DNA of 64,000 bases from Pseudomonadota bacterium (GTDB lineage: Bacteria > Pseudomonadota > Gammaproteobacteria > Xanthomonadales > Xanthomonadaceae), in assembly GCA_018241125.1 (NCBI GenBank), contig JAFEEL010000052.1, forward strand, positions 50,443-114,442, written 5' to 3'. Under the pieces are notes generated by a model. It saw only the letters and a list, made by a program, of their open reading frames with translations, searched no databases and was not told the origin of the DNA. Of this stretch, positions 40,983-50,833 are shown one piece after another. Position numbers and translations under genes: made by a program. The first letter of the stretch is position 1. Each line of letters starts with the position of its first letter.

Positions 40983-42686
40983 TCAATCGATGTCCAGCTT
41001 CGCCAGTTCCCTGTCGTCTTGCCGTGCGACGTCGTCGAGCCGATGCAGCACCGGTCGCAGCGCCCGAGCATAGTTGCGCCAGCGGTCGACGTTGCGCGTG
41101 TTCAGAGGTTCGCGGACTTGGCGCATGCTCGCGCTGCCGACGAACCGACCGCCTTTGTGGAATTCGAGCATGCCCGGGTGCCAGTCCAGCCCGATCGCGC
41201 ACAGGGCGCGGCGCAGGTGCGGTTCCGGGTCGGATGCGAGTGCCTCGTAGCGGATTTCGGTGATGGTACTGCCGAACACCGACCGCCAATGGCGAAGCAG
41301 GCGACGGTGCTGTTCGACGCGATGGGCGATATGGTCGAGAGTGAAACTCCACGGCACTGCGGCGAACTGGGTGAGCCAGCAGGAGAATGCCACGTCGCGT
41401 GGATCACGCACGCAATGGATGATCGCCGCCCGTGGAAATGCGATCCGCAGCCAGCCGAGCAGCAGGTAATTGTCCGGCATCTTGTCGACCGCGCGCAGCG
41501 CATGACGGGCGTTCGTGAGTCGCAGCAGGGCATTGTCGATCCCCTGCAGGTGCCAAGCGGTGGCGGCGTGCACCGCGGCGGGCGATAGATCTGCGACCGA
41601 GCCGCGCGACGCCGCGAGGGCGTTCCGCAGGCTGGCGGCTGCCAAGCCCTGTTCGCCGATACCGTCGATCTCCGGGTGTGATGCGAGCATCTGTTCGAGC
41701 AATGTGGTACCGGAGCGCGGCAAGCCGACCACGAATATCGGGCGGCGCCCAGTGTGGCCGACCCCGTGCAGGCGCTTCAGGAGATCCGCCGTGAAGTCGC
41801 GGATCGTGGAGTCGACCTCGGCGGCATGCGCCGCTGGGTCGTAGCGTTGGCCCGGGGACGCGAGCGACTGCATGAGAGCGTTGGTCTGCCCGATGTGCCG
41901 TGCCGCCGCCTCGAAATTTCCAGTGCGGTCATGGTGCCGCGCGAGGATGTCATGTAGTCCTGCGCTCGCCTTCGGATCACGCTCACTCGTGACCAGACGC
42001 TCAACATGTCTGGCTGTCGCCGAATCCAACGCGCCCCCGTCCAGATCAGCCAGATGCCACAGTGCCGCGGCGTAGTCCGGATTGGCATCCAGTGCGGATC
42101 GAAAGTGCTTGCGTGCGGTTACGCGATCACCGCGGTTGAGCACGAGCCTGCCCAGCTCTACGGGCGCATACGGATCGGACGGAAACAGTGTGTGGTAGCG
42201 TTCAAGGACAACGTGTGCATCATCCAGTCGTTCAGCGTCCAGCAAACTTCGCACGTACTGTCGCAACAACACCGTATCCGTCCGCCGGCGCTCGACGAGC
42301 GGCAGCAACAGGGCGCAGGCCAGTTCCGGCCGATCGAATTCCCGCAACAACGACTGCAGGTAGCCATGGGCCGCGTCAGATTCGGGCTCGAGGTTCAGCA
42401 GGTTGTGTAGCTGGTCGACGGCCGCGGCGCGGTCGCCAGTCAGCAATAGCGCTCGGGCCCATCCCGCCAGCACGCTGGGCTCTTGCGGAAGAATGGTTGC
42501 TGCGAGGCGATAGCGCTCGACTGCCTCGCAGCGCCGACCGACGCTCTGCAGGAGCTGCGCGAGCGCGTGCAGAACCGGCAGGTCGCCGGGCGCCGTCCGG
42601 TTCGCGTCGGCGAGCAGGGGCAGTGCCTCGACAAGTCGCCCCGACTGCAGGAGTTGCATGGCCAGTTTGCGCGGGTGGACGGTCAT
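40983..42686 (-). CDS. TPR-sulfotransferase, copy 2
   Basis: The 567-residue protein is parallel in design and length to copy 1: TPR region (~1-230, MQLLQSGRLVEALPLLADAN), PAPS loop IFVVGLPRSGTTLLEQML (~316-331), 3'-phosphate block IIHCVRDPRDVAFSCW, and the end ITEIRYEALASDPEPHLRRA. The two are clear paralogues from a duplication. It reads away from the TonB-dependent receptor across a 357-bp control region. The acceptor substrate is unknown; tyrosine sulfation is possible because the domain resembles tyrosylprotein sulfotransferases. Confidence 0.88.
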   Translation of the reverse strand: MTVHPRKLAMQLLQSGRLVEALPLLADANRTAPGDLPVLHALAQLLQSVGRRCEAVERYRLAATILPQEPSVLAGWARALLLTGDRAAAVDQLHNLLNLEPESDAAHGYLQSLLREFDRPELACALLLPLVERRRTDTVLLRQYVRSLLDAERLDDAHVVLERYHTLFPSDPYAPVELGRLVLNRGDRVTARKHFRSALDANPDYAAALWHLADLDGGALDSATARHVERLVTSERDPKASAGLHDILARHHDRTGNFEAAARHIGQTNALMQSLASPGQRYDPAAHAAEVDSTIRDFTADLLKRLHGVGHTGRRPIFVVGLPRSGTTLLEQMLASHPEIDGIGEQGLAAASLRNALAASRGSVADLSPAAVHAATAWHLQGIDNALLRLTNARHALRAVDKMPDNYLLLGWLRIAFPRAAIIHCVRDPRDVAFSCWLTQFAAVPWSFTLDHIAHRVEQHRRLLRHWRSVFGSTITEIRYEALASDPEPHLRRALCAIGLDWHPGMLEFHKGGRFVGSASMRQVREPLNTRNVDRWRNYARALRPVLHRLDDVARQDDRELAKLDID

Positions 42687-43043
42687 CGTGGCGTTCGCTG
42701 GCCCGTGGGAGGTGTCGTCGGGAGAGATCGGCAGGATCGCGGCGGTAGCTGCGGTCGGGGTCTCGATGTGCGATCGGATCGCGTGCCGAATCAGAAATTA
42801 CCGCGCATGCTGCGTCGCAACAACAACCATCTCCCGCGATCAGGGAGGAAAAATCATTTCAAATCAATAGGTAAGCAGCCGTTGGCCGAGAGTTGAAAAA
42901 GGTATTTCTTTTTCGTTAAAACTTCGCTAGCATTCCGTGCTACCGGGAAACCTTGCACCAGGATGTGGTGTGTCCCGGTGCTGCCATGGATGGCGAATGT
43001 GTCCCGAAACTGCTCACCACCCTGACGCTGGAGAGAAATCCAA
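42687..43043. promoter_or_regulatory. Divergent control region between sulfotransferase copy 2 and TonB-dependent receptor
   Basis: This 357-bp gap is locally AT-rich around 42840-42940 (AAAAATCATTTCAAATCAAT; TTTCTTTTTCGTTAAAAC), unlike the rest of the window. It is the natural place for both promoters, but no single -35/-10 pair stands out. GGAGAG at 43030-43035 is the ribosome site of the receptor gene. Confidence 0.45.
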
Positions 43044-46000
43044 ATGACCCCTATCCGTAACTTGCTGAGCGACGCGGTACGCTATGGCCTCGCTGCTGGC
43101 GCCGTCGGCTTCGCCGGCTTGGCCAGCATGTCCGCCTTCGCGCAAGACACCACCGCCCCCAAGCCCGATGAGACCAAGGCCAAGGAAGTCGGCCGCGTGG
43201 AAGTCATCGGTTCGCGCATCAAGCGCTCTGTCGACACCGAGCCGACCGCTCCGGTCACGGTGATGACCAAGGCCGACATCCAACAGACCGGCCTGACCTC
43301 GACCTTCGACGTGCTGAACCACATCACCGCATCCGACGGTACCGGCTTGAGCACCGTCACCACGCAGACCAACGGCAGCGACGGCAGCACCAGCGTGTCG
43401 TTGCGTAACCTCGGCGCCAACCGCACGCTCGTTCTGGTGGACGGCAAGCGCTGGGTCACCGACATCACCGGCACGGTCGACCTGTCGTCGATCCCGGTTG
43501 CAATCATCGAGCGCGTGGAAGTCCTGAAGGACGGCGCTTCGACGATCTACGGTTCCGACGCCATCGCTGGCGTGATCAACATCATCACCCGCCGCAAGTT
43601 CGAGGGTGCCCAAGCCGGTTGGTCGTATGGCCAGACGAGCCACGGCGACGGCGCGCAGGAATCCGAGGACGTCACCATCGGCGCCAACGGAGAGCACTCC
43701 AATGCGGTCGTTTCGCTCAGCCGCTCGAAGCAAACCGCCATCTATTTTGCCAACCGCACCCGCACGCAATTCCCGTTCTTTGGCTGCGCCAGCCTGCTCT
43801 CGCATTGGCCGGCCTCCGACCCGAACAGCTTGGCCAGTTCCTGCGGTTCGTCTTCGGGCCAGTTCGGGCGCATCGGCATCCGTTGGAACGGCAGCCTCGG
43901 CCCCAACCCGGGCATCTTCGGGTTCGGCGGCTCGGTGGCGTTGAACAACAGCTTCAATGACCAAGGCTCGCAAACGGCCAACCCCGCCAACGCCACCGCC
44001 ACAGCGCCGGGTACGAAGATCACCGATTTCCATGTGTTTGACCCGCTGGATCGCTACAACTACGCGCCGATCAACTACCTGCAGCAGCCGGCTGTGCGCA
44101 ACAACCTGTTCGCTTCAGGTCGCTTCGACATCACCGACAACATCCAGGCCTACGCGCGCGTGTCCTACACCCAGCGCCAGTCCTCACAGCAGTTGGCGCA
44201 GGTGCCGGACGGCCTGAACCGAGCCAGCTTCGGCGCACCGTGGCAGTTCAATGTGGATCCGAACGACATCTTCAATCCGTTTACCGCCGCCGGTTACACG
44301 GTCACCAACGTGCGCTTGCGCAACGTTGCGATCGGTCCGCGTCATAACACCTACGATTTCAATACCTTGGGCTCGACGGTGGGCCTGCAGGGGAGCTTCA
44401 CGCTGGGCGAGCGCAGCTTCGACTGGGAAGTTTACGCGCAGTACAACTCCGAGCACGATTCGCTGGTCGGGTCGAACTACGTCAACCTGTTCAACCTGAA
44501 GACCGCCATCGGCCCGTCCTTTGCCGATGCCAACGGCCTGCATTGCGGCACATACAACCCGCTGGCCCCCAACAACGGCGCGATTGCGGGCTGCACTCCG
44601 TTCAATCTGTTCAGCGGCCCGACTTTGGGCGTGGGCAACAAGTACAAGACGGCTGATGGCAGCGGCCCCGGTGGCTACTACACCGTCACCGCCGCCGACG
44701 TGCAGGCGATGATAAACTACGTGCGTTACACGCTGACATCGTCCGATGGCAACAAGGACTACAACTACGGTGCCACCATTTCCGGTGAGATCGTGCCCCT
44801 GCAGGGTGGCATGCTGCAGTTCGCGGCGGGCGCGGAGCAGCGCCGATCCACGTCTTTCCAGCAGCCCGATGCGCTGGTTGCAGGGGGAGGTTCCTCGACC
44901 AACTTCCAGCAGCCCAGCAGCGGCGGCACCAAGCAGACCGACGTTTATCTGGAAATCGACGCGCCGCTGCTGAAGAACCTGCCGGGCGCGAAGGAGCTCG
45001 AGATCGACGCGGCCGTTCGCCACAGCTCCATCACGGCGCAGGGCAACTTCGGCCAGCAGTTGGGCAACGGCACGATCTTGCCGCAGGTGCACCTGAACGA
45101 GAACATCGGCAGCCCGACCAACAAGAAGTTCAGCCTTCGCTGGAAGCCGGTCGATGACTTGCTGGTTCGTTCGAGTTGGGGCGATACCTTCCGCTCGCCT
45201 TCGGTGTTCGACCTGTTCAGCGGCGTCTCGCAGAACTTCCCGATTGCGCTGGATCCTTGCAACGCGCGCCAGTTCAGTGCGTTGCCGGCCGCTGGTCAGG
45301 CACGGTGCTTGGCCGCAGGTATTCCGCCGGGCGGCATCAACGATCCCTCGCAGTATTTCGGCTCGCAGCTCAGCGGTACCACCGGCGGCAACCCGTTGCT
45401 CAAGCCCGAACATGGTCATGATTTCACGGCCGGCTTGGTCTGGAGCCCGAGTTGGGATGTGCTGAAGGGGCTCAACGTCACCGTGGACTACTGGCGCATC
45501 AATCTCAAGGATGCGATCGTGGCCAACGGCGCCCAGACCACCTTGAACAATTGCTACAAGCTGAACCAAGCTGACAGCTGCGCGCAGATCGTGCGCTTGC
45601 CCAACGGCAACCTGTTCAATGTGGCCAGCACCGAGTTCAACGCCACCAGCTTCAAGACAGATGGCTTCGATTTCGGCGCAACCTACAGCTACGAAACCTC
45701 GTCCTGGGGTCGGTTCGGCGTGAAGTTGGACTCCACATACACGCGCCATGCTTCGACCGACGGCGCCAACGGGGTCGGCTTCTACAATGGTGGCCCGTCG
45801 TGGAAGTGGCGCACGAACATGACGCTGGATTGGACGCGCGGCGATTGGGACGCGAGTTGGACGATGCGCTACACCTCGGCTTTGATCGAGAACGTAGGCT
45901 GCAGCACGAAAGTCGATACGGGTATCAACACTCCGTTCGGCTTCCTGCCTGAAGCGACCAATGCCGGTGCAAATGCGATCATCTGCAACCACCCGAACTC

Positions 46001-46274
46001 CACGTACATCAACGACACCTTCAACCCGTCGGTTGGCAGTGCCTTGGGTGTGGGTGGCCGCTTGCTGGGCTACAACCGCATCGGCGGTACCGTGTTCCAC
46101 GATGTCCAGGTCGGCTGGAAGGCCCCGTGGAAAGCGCACCTTTCCGTCGGCGCCCGCAATGTATTCGGCAAGGAACCGCCGCTGATTGCCAGTTCGTTCG
46201 CGGGTTCGTTCGATGCCGCCTACGATCTGCCGGGTGGGCCGTTCTACTACTTCCAGTACCGTCAGGACTTCTGA
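43044..46274 (+). CDS. TonB-dependent outer-membrane receptor
   Basis: The 1076-residue transporter has a signal peptide (cleaved after SAFAQ, ~34) and a TonB-box-like VGRVEVIGSRI (~49-59). The plug domain (~65-180) has NRTLVLVDGKRWVTDITGTV and VEVLKDGASTIYGSDAIAGV. The 22-strand barrel ends in the terminal strand YYFQYRQDF (C-terminal Phe). It imports a large ligand across the outer membrane with energy from TonB. The ligand is not predictable; barrels of this length and the INPYY-free 'GTG' class are common in Xanthomonadales for glycans or peptides. Flanked by three sulfotransferase genes. A strong terminator follows. Confidence 0.93.
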   Translation: MTPIRNLLSDAVRYGLAAGAVGFAGLASMSAFAQDTTAPKPDETKAKEVGRVEVIGSRIKRSVDTEPTAPVTVMTKADIQQTGLTSTFDVLNHITASDGTGLSTVTTQTNGSDGSTSVSLRNLGANRTLVLVDGKRWVTDITGTVDLSSIPVAIIERVEVLKDGASTIYGSDAIAGVINIITRRKFEGAQAGWSYGQTSHGDGAQESEDVTIGANGEHSNAVVSLSRSKQTAIYFANRTRTQFPFFGCASLLSHWPASDPNSLASSCGSSSGQFGRIGIRWNGSLGPNPGIFGFGGSVALNNSFNDQGSQTANPANATATAPGTKITDFHVFDPLDRYNYAPINYLQQPAVRNNLFASGRFDITDNIQAYARVSYTQRQSSQQLAQVPDGLNRASFGAPWQFNVDPNDIFNPFTAAGYTVTNVRLRNVAIGPRHNTYDFNTLGSTVGLQGSFTLGERSFDWEVYAQYNSEHDSLVGSNYVNLFNLKTAIGPSFADANGLHCGTYNPLAPNNGAIAGCTPFNLFSGPTLGVGNKYKTADGSGPGGYYTVTAADVQAMINYVRYTLTSSDGNKDYNYGATISGEIVPLQGGMLQFAAGAEQRRSTSFQQPDALVAGGGSSTNFQQPSSGGTKQTDVYLEIDAPLLKNLPGAKELEIDAAVRHSSITAQGNFGQQLGNGTILPQVHLNENIGSPTNKKFSLRWKPVDDLLVRSSWGDTFRSPSVFDLFSGVSQNFPIALDPCNARQFSALPAAGQARCLAAGIPPGGINDPSQYFGSQLSGTTGGNPLLKPEHGHDFTAGLVWSPSWDVLKGLNVTVDYWRINLKDAIVANGAQTTLNNCYKLNQADSCAQIVRLPNGNLFNVASTEFNATSFKTDGFDFGATYSYETSSWGRFGVKLDSTYTRHASTDGANGVGFYNGGPSWKWRTNMTLDWTRGDWDASWTMRYTSALIENVGCSTKVDTGINTPFGFLPEATNAGANAIICNHPNSTYINDTFNPSVGSALGVGGRLLGYNRIGGTVFHDVQVGWKAPWKAHLSVGARNVFGKEPPLIASSFAGSFDAAYDLPGGPFYYFQYRQDF

Positions 46275-46302
46275 TCGGTCAGGAGCCAGTACGTTGTCAT
46301 TC

Positions 46303-46333
46303 AAGCCGCGGCCTCGTGCCGCGGCTTTTTTTT
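46303..46333 (+). terminator. Rho-independent terminator of the TonB-dependent receptor gene
   Basis: AAGCCGCGGC (46303-46312), loop CTCGT, GCCGCGGCTT (46318-46327), with eight T (46326-46333). It is a textbook intrinsic terminator 28 bp after the receptor stop and the clearest one in the window. The downstream sulfotransferase therefore probably has its own promoter. Confidence 0.93.
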
Positions 46334-46472
46334 GGAGGCGCTGCATTTGCGACGTGGAGTCGGGAGCGCGCCACCGGCGCGCCGCGATGGCACATGACGG
46401 CGCAACCGCTATGATGACCTTGCGATTGCGCATCCGCAGAGCGTGCGCACCAGACACCCAGTCGAGTTGAGT

Positions 46473-48698
46473 ATGCCCGCCCCTCTTGGCCGCCCGTTGC
46501 TGATGGCGGCAATCGATGCCGTTCAGCGAAGGGATCTCGATCGAGCCGAATCGTTGTTCCGCAAGCACGTCCAACAGATGCGCGATGATGTGCCCGGGTT
46601 GGCCGACTACGGGGATTTTTGTGTGCGTACCGGACGTTTCCCCGCGGCGATCTATTTGTTGCGCAAGGCAATTTCTCTTGGTGGTGGCGAAGCCGATGAT
46701 CTGGCCCAACTAGGGTTCGCGCAACTCGAGGTCGGCCAGTCCGAGGCCGCGCATGCAAGCTTTGGGGAAGCGATTCGGATCGCTCCACGGCATGCCATGG
46801 CACGTTACGGAGCGGCTCAATGCCACCAGTTGCGGCGCGAGCCCGCCTTGGCACTGCCACACTTGGAGGTGGCGTCGCAGGAACTGCCGGGTCATCTGCT
46901 GATCCTGCTGAACTTGGCCGAAGCGCAACGGTGCGCCGGCCATCTGGAGCGTGCGGGCGCCAGTTACGAACGGGCAGAGCGGCTGGCGCCGGGCAACGAA
47001 ATGCTGCAGTTCGAGCGCGCGAAGTTCTTTCGCGCGACGAATCGTGTCGGATTGGCGCTCGAGTTGTTGGAAGGGTTGGTTCGGCGGGGTGTGCGTGAGC
47101 CGGTCGTACTGCTGGAGCTGGTGGCAGTGCGTCGCCTGTCCGGGAATGTTGCTGGCGCCCTGAAAATGCTCGCGGAAGTCGAGCGGATCGACCACGCCAT
47201 GCCGGAGTTGCATCAGGAAATCGGAAATTGCCACGATGATCTGGGTGATTCGCAGCGGCGAGCCTTGCATTGGGGATTTGCCGTTGATTTGCTGATACGG
47301 AACCATCGCCTGGATGAAGCACGGGAATTGCTTGATCGGTTGCTGGCGGCCAATCCGGGCTACGAAACGGCGTGGAACCTGCTGGGCATGATGCAAGAGG
47401 CGGCCCAGCAGTTTGATGCAGCGTTGGAGTCCTTCCGCAAAGCGGATCAGATCAATCCGCGTTGGCTGGACGCCGCGGCCAATCAGGCAAATCTACTGGA
47501 GCTCACCAATCGCGTCGACGAGGCCGGTGAACTGGCGTTCGTGGCACTTTGCCGTGTGGACGATGATTTGCGCAGGCAGTCACAGGCTTGCGCCACCCTC
47601 CATCTTGTGGCGGCGCGTGTCGCCCGGCGTAACAAGGATCTCGTTCAGACGTTGTCGCACCTCGCCAAAGCGGAAGAGTTCCCGTTGGACACCACACAAC
47701 GCCGACTCGTATGGTTTGAGCGGGGCAGGGTGCATGATCTGGCGGGTGATCCGGATTCGGCGATGGTCGCTTTTGCCGAGGGAAATAGGATGGCTCGCGT
47801 TGATTGGGAGCGTTCGAATCAGCCTGACAAGTATTCGCGTTGGGTGGATATCGCGTTGGCCCAGGCGCGGGCCGGGACACATCGGGATTGGCTGGAAGTT
47901 TCGGGACTGCGCTCGAGCCAGGAGCCTGCATTTCTGGTCGGATTTCCGCGGTCAGGGACAACGCTGATCAACCAGGTTCTGGATTGCCACCCGCAGCTGC
48001 AGACCATCGAGGAACGCGAAATGGTCGCCGACGTTTTTGACTGTCTGCGACATATGCCGGAAAGCTATCCGGATTCCTTGCGTGTGCTTGATCGTTGGGA
48101 TGTAGAGTACCTGCGCGCGACGTACTTCAAGACGGCGGCCAAGTACTGCACTCTGGATCCCGAGCGGCAACTTGTCGACAAGCTTCCGTTGAATCTGGTG
48201 AAAGCGATGGTGCTGCATCGCGTTTTTCCGAATGCGCGTTACATCCTAGCGATTCGTCATCCCTGCGATGCGGTATTGAGTTGTTTCATCCAGGATTTTC
48301 GCATCAATGATGCGATGGCTAGTTTTTTCACGTTGCCCGACACCGTCTCGTTGTACGTGCGCGCGATGGAAACCTGGAACATTTACCAGCGCGATCTGGG
48401 ATTGCGGTTCCACCGAATACGGTACGAGGACGTGGTGGACGACTTCGAGGGCGAAGTGCGGGCATTGTGCGGATTTCTGGGGGTTGCGTGGATGCAGGAA
48501 TTGGAGCGGTTTTCCGAACGCGCCATGAGCCGCCGTCGGATCTACACGCCGAGTTACGAACAGGTCAGCCAGCCGATCTATCGACAAGCGCGCTACCGCT
48601 GGGAGCGCTACCGCAAGTACCTCGAACCGTTCCTGCCGGCGCTACGCCCGTACATCCTCCAGTTCGGCTACGAGGATCCCTTGGCGAAGGCGAGTTGA
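46473..48698 (+). CDS. TPR-sulfotransferase, copy 3 (long form)
   Basis: The 741-residue protein has an extended TPR superhelix (~1-450; AIDAVQRRDLDRAESLFRKH, LDEARELLDRLLAANPGYET and others). The sulfotransferase domain has FLVGFPRSGTTLINQVLD (~486-503) and ILAIRHPCDAVLSCF, where His-Pro-Cys replaces the Asp-Pro-Arg of copies 1 and 2. It ends FLPALRPYILQFGYEDPL. ATG at 46473 was chosen over GTG 46443. It lies after the receptor terminator on the same strand. The different TPR length suggests a different partner or substrate from copies 1 and 2. Confidence 0.88.
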   Translation: MPAPLGRPLLMAAIDAVQRRDLDRAESLFRKHVQQMRDDVPGLADYGDFCVRTGRFPAAIYLLRKAISLGGGEADDLAQLGFAQLEVGQSEAAHASFGEAIRIAPRHAMARYGAAQCHQLRREPALALPHLEVASQELPGHLLILLNLAEAQRCAGHLERAGASYERAERLAPGNEMLQFERAKFFRATNRVGLALELLEGLVRRGVREPVVLLELVAVRRLSGNVAGALKMLAEVERIDHAMPELHQEIGNCHDDLGDSQRRALHWGFAVDLLIRNHRLDEARELLDRLLAANPGYETAWNLLGMMQEAAQQFDAALESFRKADQINPRWLDAAANQANLLELTNRVDEAGELAFVALCRVDDDLRRQSQACATLHLVAARVARRNKDLVQTLSHLAKAEEFPLDTTQRRLVWFERGRVHDLAGDPDSAMVAFAEGNRMARVDWERSNQPDKYSRWVDIALAQARAGTHRDWLEVSGLRSSQEPAFLVGFPRSGTTLINQVLDCHPQLQTIEEREMVADVFDCLRHMPESYPDSLRVLDRWDVEYLRATYFKTAAKYCTLDPERQLVDKLPLNLVKAMVLHRVFPNARYILAIRHPCDAVLSCFIQDFRINDAMASFFTLPDTVSLYVRAMETWNIYQRDLGLRFHRIRYEDVVDDFEGEVRALCGFLGVAWMQELERFSERAMSRRRIYTPSYEQVSQPIYRQARYRWERYRKYLEPFLPALRPYILQFGYEDPLAKAS

Positions 48699-48728
48699 GT
48701 CTATGGAACTGCGGGAAACCCGCCCGGC

Positions 48729-49673
48729 TTACAGATCCTGGTGATACCGCACGTAGGGCACGGTGCCCTCGTCGGTCTGGCCGGCTTTTGCGGCAGGGGT
48801 GTTGTTGGTGGACTTCTCGGCGCCGAAGCTCAGGCTGGCCTTCCACGGGGTCTGCCACGAGAAGCCTACGCCGAACGAGCTGAACGCGCTGGGTTGGCCG
48901 GGCAGGTCTACCACGCGCCCGATCACCTCGCCGCTGAGCTTGCCGCGACCGACCGCAACGCCAACGCTGGTGGTATTCCAGCGCTGCACTTCCGCACCAG
49001 TTTGCCCGGCGGCGGGGATGAGTTGGGCGTGCGCCAGGGTGCCGCCGATCGACACCCAGCCGTTGTCGCCGATGTTCATGCGCCCGCTGGCGGAGACGTC
49101 CTGGGAGCTGACGTGGCCGCCGAGAATGCCCAAGCCCGGCAGCAAGCCGGAGTTGGGCGAGAGCCAGTCGTTGGCGGTGGTGTCGAACTCGGACTTGCCG
49201 GCGCTGAGCGCGAACAGGCTCTCGGGCCGGGTGAAGCGCACTTCGGCGCTCGCCGACGAAGCGCTGCGGGCCGGCTGCGCCAGGAACGGGTTGTTGTCGC
49301 CCGCGTCCAGCGACGTCACCAGACAGCGCCCGGCGAGCGAACCCAAGGTCACCAGCCCGGTGGTGCTGTTGCACAGCAGTGCCAAGCCATTGCCTCTTTC
49401 GAAGCTGACATCGCCCTGCAGGAAACCGTGCCCGGTATTGACGCGGGCGCCGGCGCCGAACAGCGCCGAGCCGTTGAGCGTGGGCGCCGGTTGCAGCAGC
49501 AGCAGCGCCTCGACCTTGCCGCTGTGGTTGTTCCACACCGGCAGCACTTCGGTGTTCCTGGTCGTCATCACCCCGAACGGGTCGGTGCCGCCGCGCGGCG
49601 TGGCCGTTTGCGCATGCGCCGACATCGCCAGACAGGCGATGGTCAAGGCTGCGGCGAGACGGCGGATGGACAC
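48729..49673 (-). CDS. Small outer-membrane beta-barrel-like protein of unknown function
   Basis: The 314-residue protein has a signal peptide (VSIRRLAAALTIACLAMSAH, cleaved after AHAQ) when started at GTG 49673, which has GGAAAG upstream. The mature part alternates polar and hydrophobic residues in strand-like runs (VSIGGTLAHAQLIP; FGVGFSWQTPWKASLSFGAE) and ends YVRYHQDL. The ending parallels the receptor's WKAHLSVGARN ... YFQYRQDF. An ATG at 49742 is the alternative start. It is convergent with sulfotransferase copy 3. No named family was recognised. Confidence 0.7.
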   Translation of the reverse strand: MSIRRLAAALTIACLAMSAHAQTATPRGGTDPFGVMTTRNTEVLPVWNNHSGKVEALLLLQPAPTLNGSALFGAGARVNTGHGFLQGDVSFERGNGLALLCNSTTGLVTLGSLAGRCLVTSLDAGDNNPFLAQPARSASSASAEVRFTRPESLFALSAGKSEFDTTANDWLSPNSGLLPGLGILGGHVSSQDVSASGRMNIGDNGWVSIGGTLAHAQLIPAAGQTGAEVQRWNTTSVGVAVGRGKLSGEVIGRVVDLPGQPSAFSSFGVGFSWQTPWKASLSFGAEKSTNNTPAAKAGQTDEGTVPYVRYHQDL

Positions 49674-49784
49674 GGGACTTTCCGGGTGGTTCCGATGGTT
49701 AGGGGTTGAGACTGCGCCGGCTTGGAACGGTTCCACAGGCACAGCGCGAAACTACCACATTTACGATCATTTAACAAGACGATT

Positions 49785-50705
49785 TCATTGCAAAGTCGCC
49801 GGCCCGCAGGCCGTTGGTGGCTGCGCGAACAGGCCCAGGATTTCGTGGCGATCCAGCGCGTAGGTCTTGCCGCAGAACTGGCAGCTCACCTGCGCCACCG
49901 GCGGGATGTGCTCGTCGGCTGCGGCCAGCGCCTCGGCGCGCCCGAGGCTGCGCAGCATGTCCGCGACCCGCGCGTGCGAGCACGAGCAGCCGAACCGCAG
50001 GCCGCGTAGGTCGCGGATGCGCACGCCGTCCTCGTGGAACAGGCGGTACAACAGCGCCTGCGGCGGCGTGGCCAGCAGTTCGGCGGAGCCGAGTGTCTGG
50101 AAACAGGCCACGGCGCGCGGCCAGCCGTCGGCGTCGGCGTCTTCACCGGGCAGCTTTTGCAGCATCAGGCCGACCGCGTGGACGGCGTCGGCGGCCAGCA
50201 GCATGCGCGTGGGCAGTTGCTCGGATTGATCGAAATAGCCCTCGAACGCCTCCGCCAGCGTATCGGCATCCAGCCCCACCAAGCCTTGATAGCGGGTGCC
50301 TTCGCGGTCGGTCGAGGCGATGGTTTCGATGGTGATGGCCAGCAACGAGCCGTCGCCGAAGGCGCGCGGGCCCAGCGGCTCGGGCAGCGGTTCGGCAAAA
50401 CTGGCCAACCCGCGCAGGCTGCCGTCGCGGGTGCACTCGGCGAACAGCGAGCGCAGCGCGCCGGTGCCGCGCATCTGCACGCTCAGGCGGCCGTCGATCT
50501 TGGCGTGGCCGGTCATCAGCGCGGTCGCGGCCAGTGTCTGCCCCAAGCAGGCGGCCACCGATGGCGGATAGGCCGCGCGCTCGCGCACCGCCTGCCACGT
50601 CTGGGTCAAGCGCACCAGCACGCCGCGCACGCCCGAGACCTCCAGCCAGAAGCGCAGCAAGATGTCGTCTGGCGGGCCATCGGCGGGGCTGCTGTGCGTA
50701 CTCAT
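49785..50705 (-). CDS. hslO: Hsp33 redox-regulated holdase chaperone
   Basis: Hsp33 is switched on by oxidation plus unfolding to bind aggregating proteins. The 306-residue protein has the N-terminal substrate domain ([39 protein letters not shown]). The C-terminal zinc switch has CSC (~239-241, in GCSCSHARV) and CQFC (~272-275). All four zinc cysteines are present. It is divergent from mtgA with 128 bp between. Confidence 0.95.
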   Translation of the reverse strand: MSTHSSPADGPPDDILLRFWLEVSGVRGVLVRLTQTWQAVRERAAYPPSVAACLGQTLAATALMTGHAKIDGRLSVQMRGTGALRSLFAECTRDGSLRGLASFAEPLPEPLGPRAFGDGSLLAITIETIASTDREGTRYQGLVGLDADTLAEAFEGYFDQSEQLPTRMLLAADAVHAVGLMLQKLPGEDADADGWPRAVACFQTLGSAELLATPPQALLYRLFHEDGVRIRDLRGLRFGCSCSHARVADMLRSLGRAEALAAADEHIPPVAQVSCQFCGKTYALDRHEILGLFAQPPTACGPATLQ

Positions 50706-50833
50706 CGATCAAGGACACCGGTTGCATGGATGCGGGCCGCAGGTATGCTCGCGGCGGTGAAAGCCTGCCAGCACACAATGGGACGGCCATCGGCCCGGAT
50801 CAAGCCCCGATCGCAGACGCGAGGCGTGCCACC

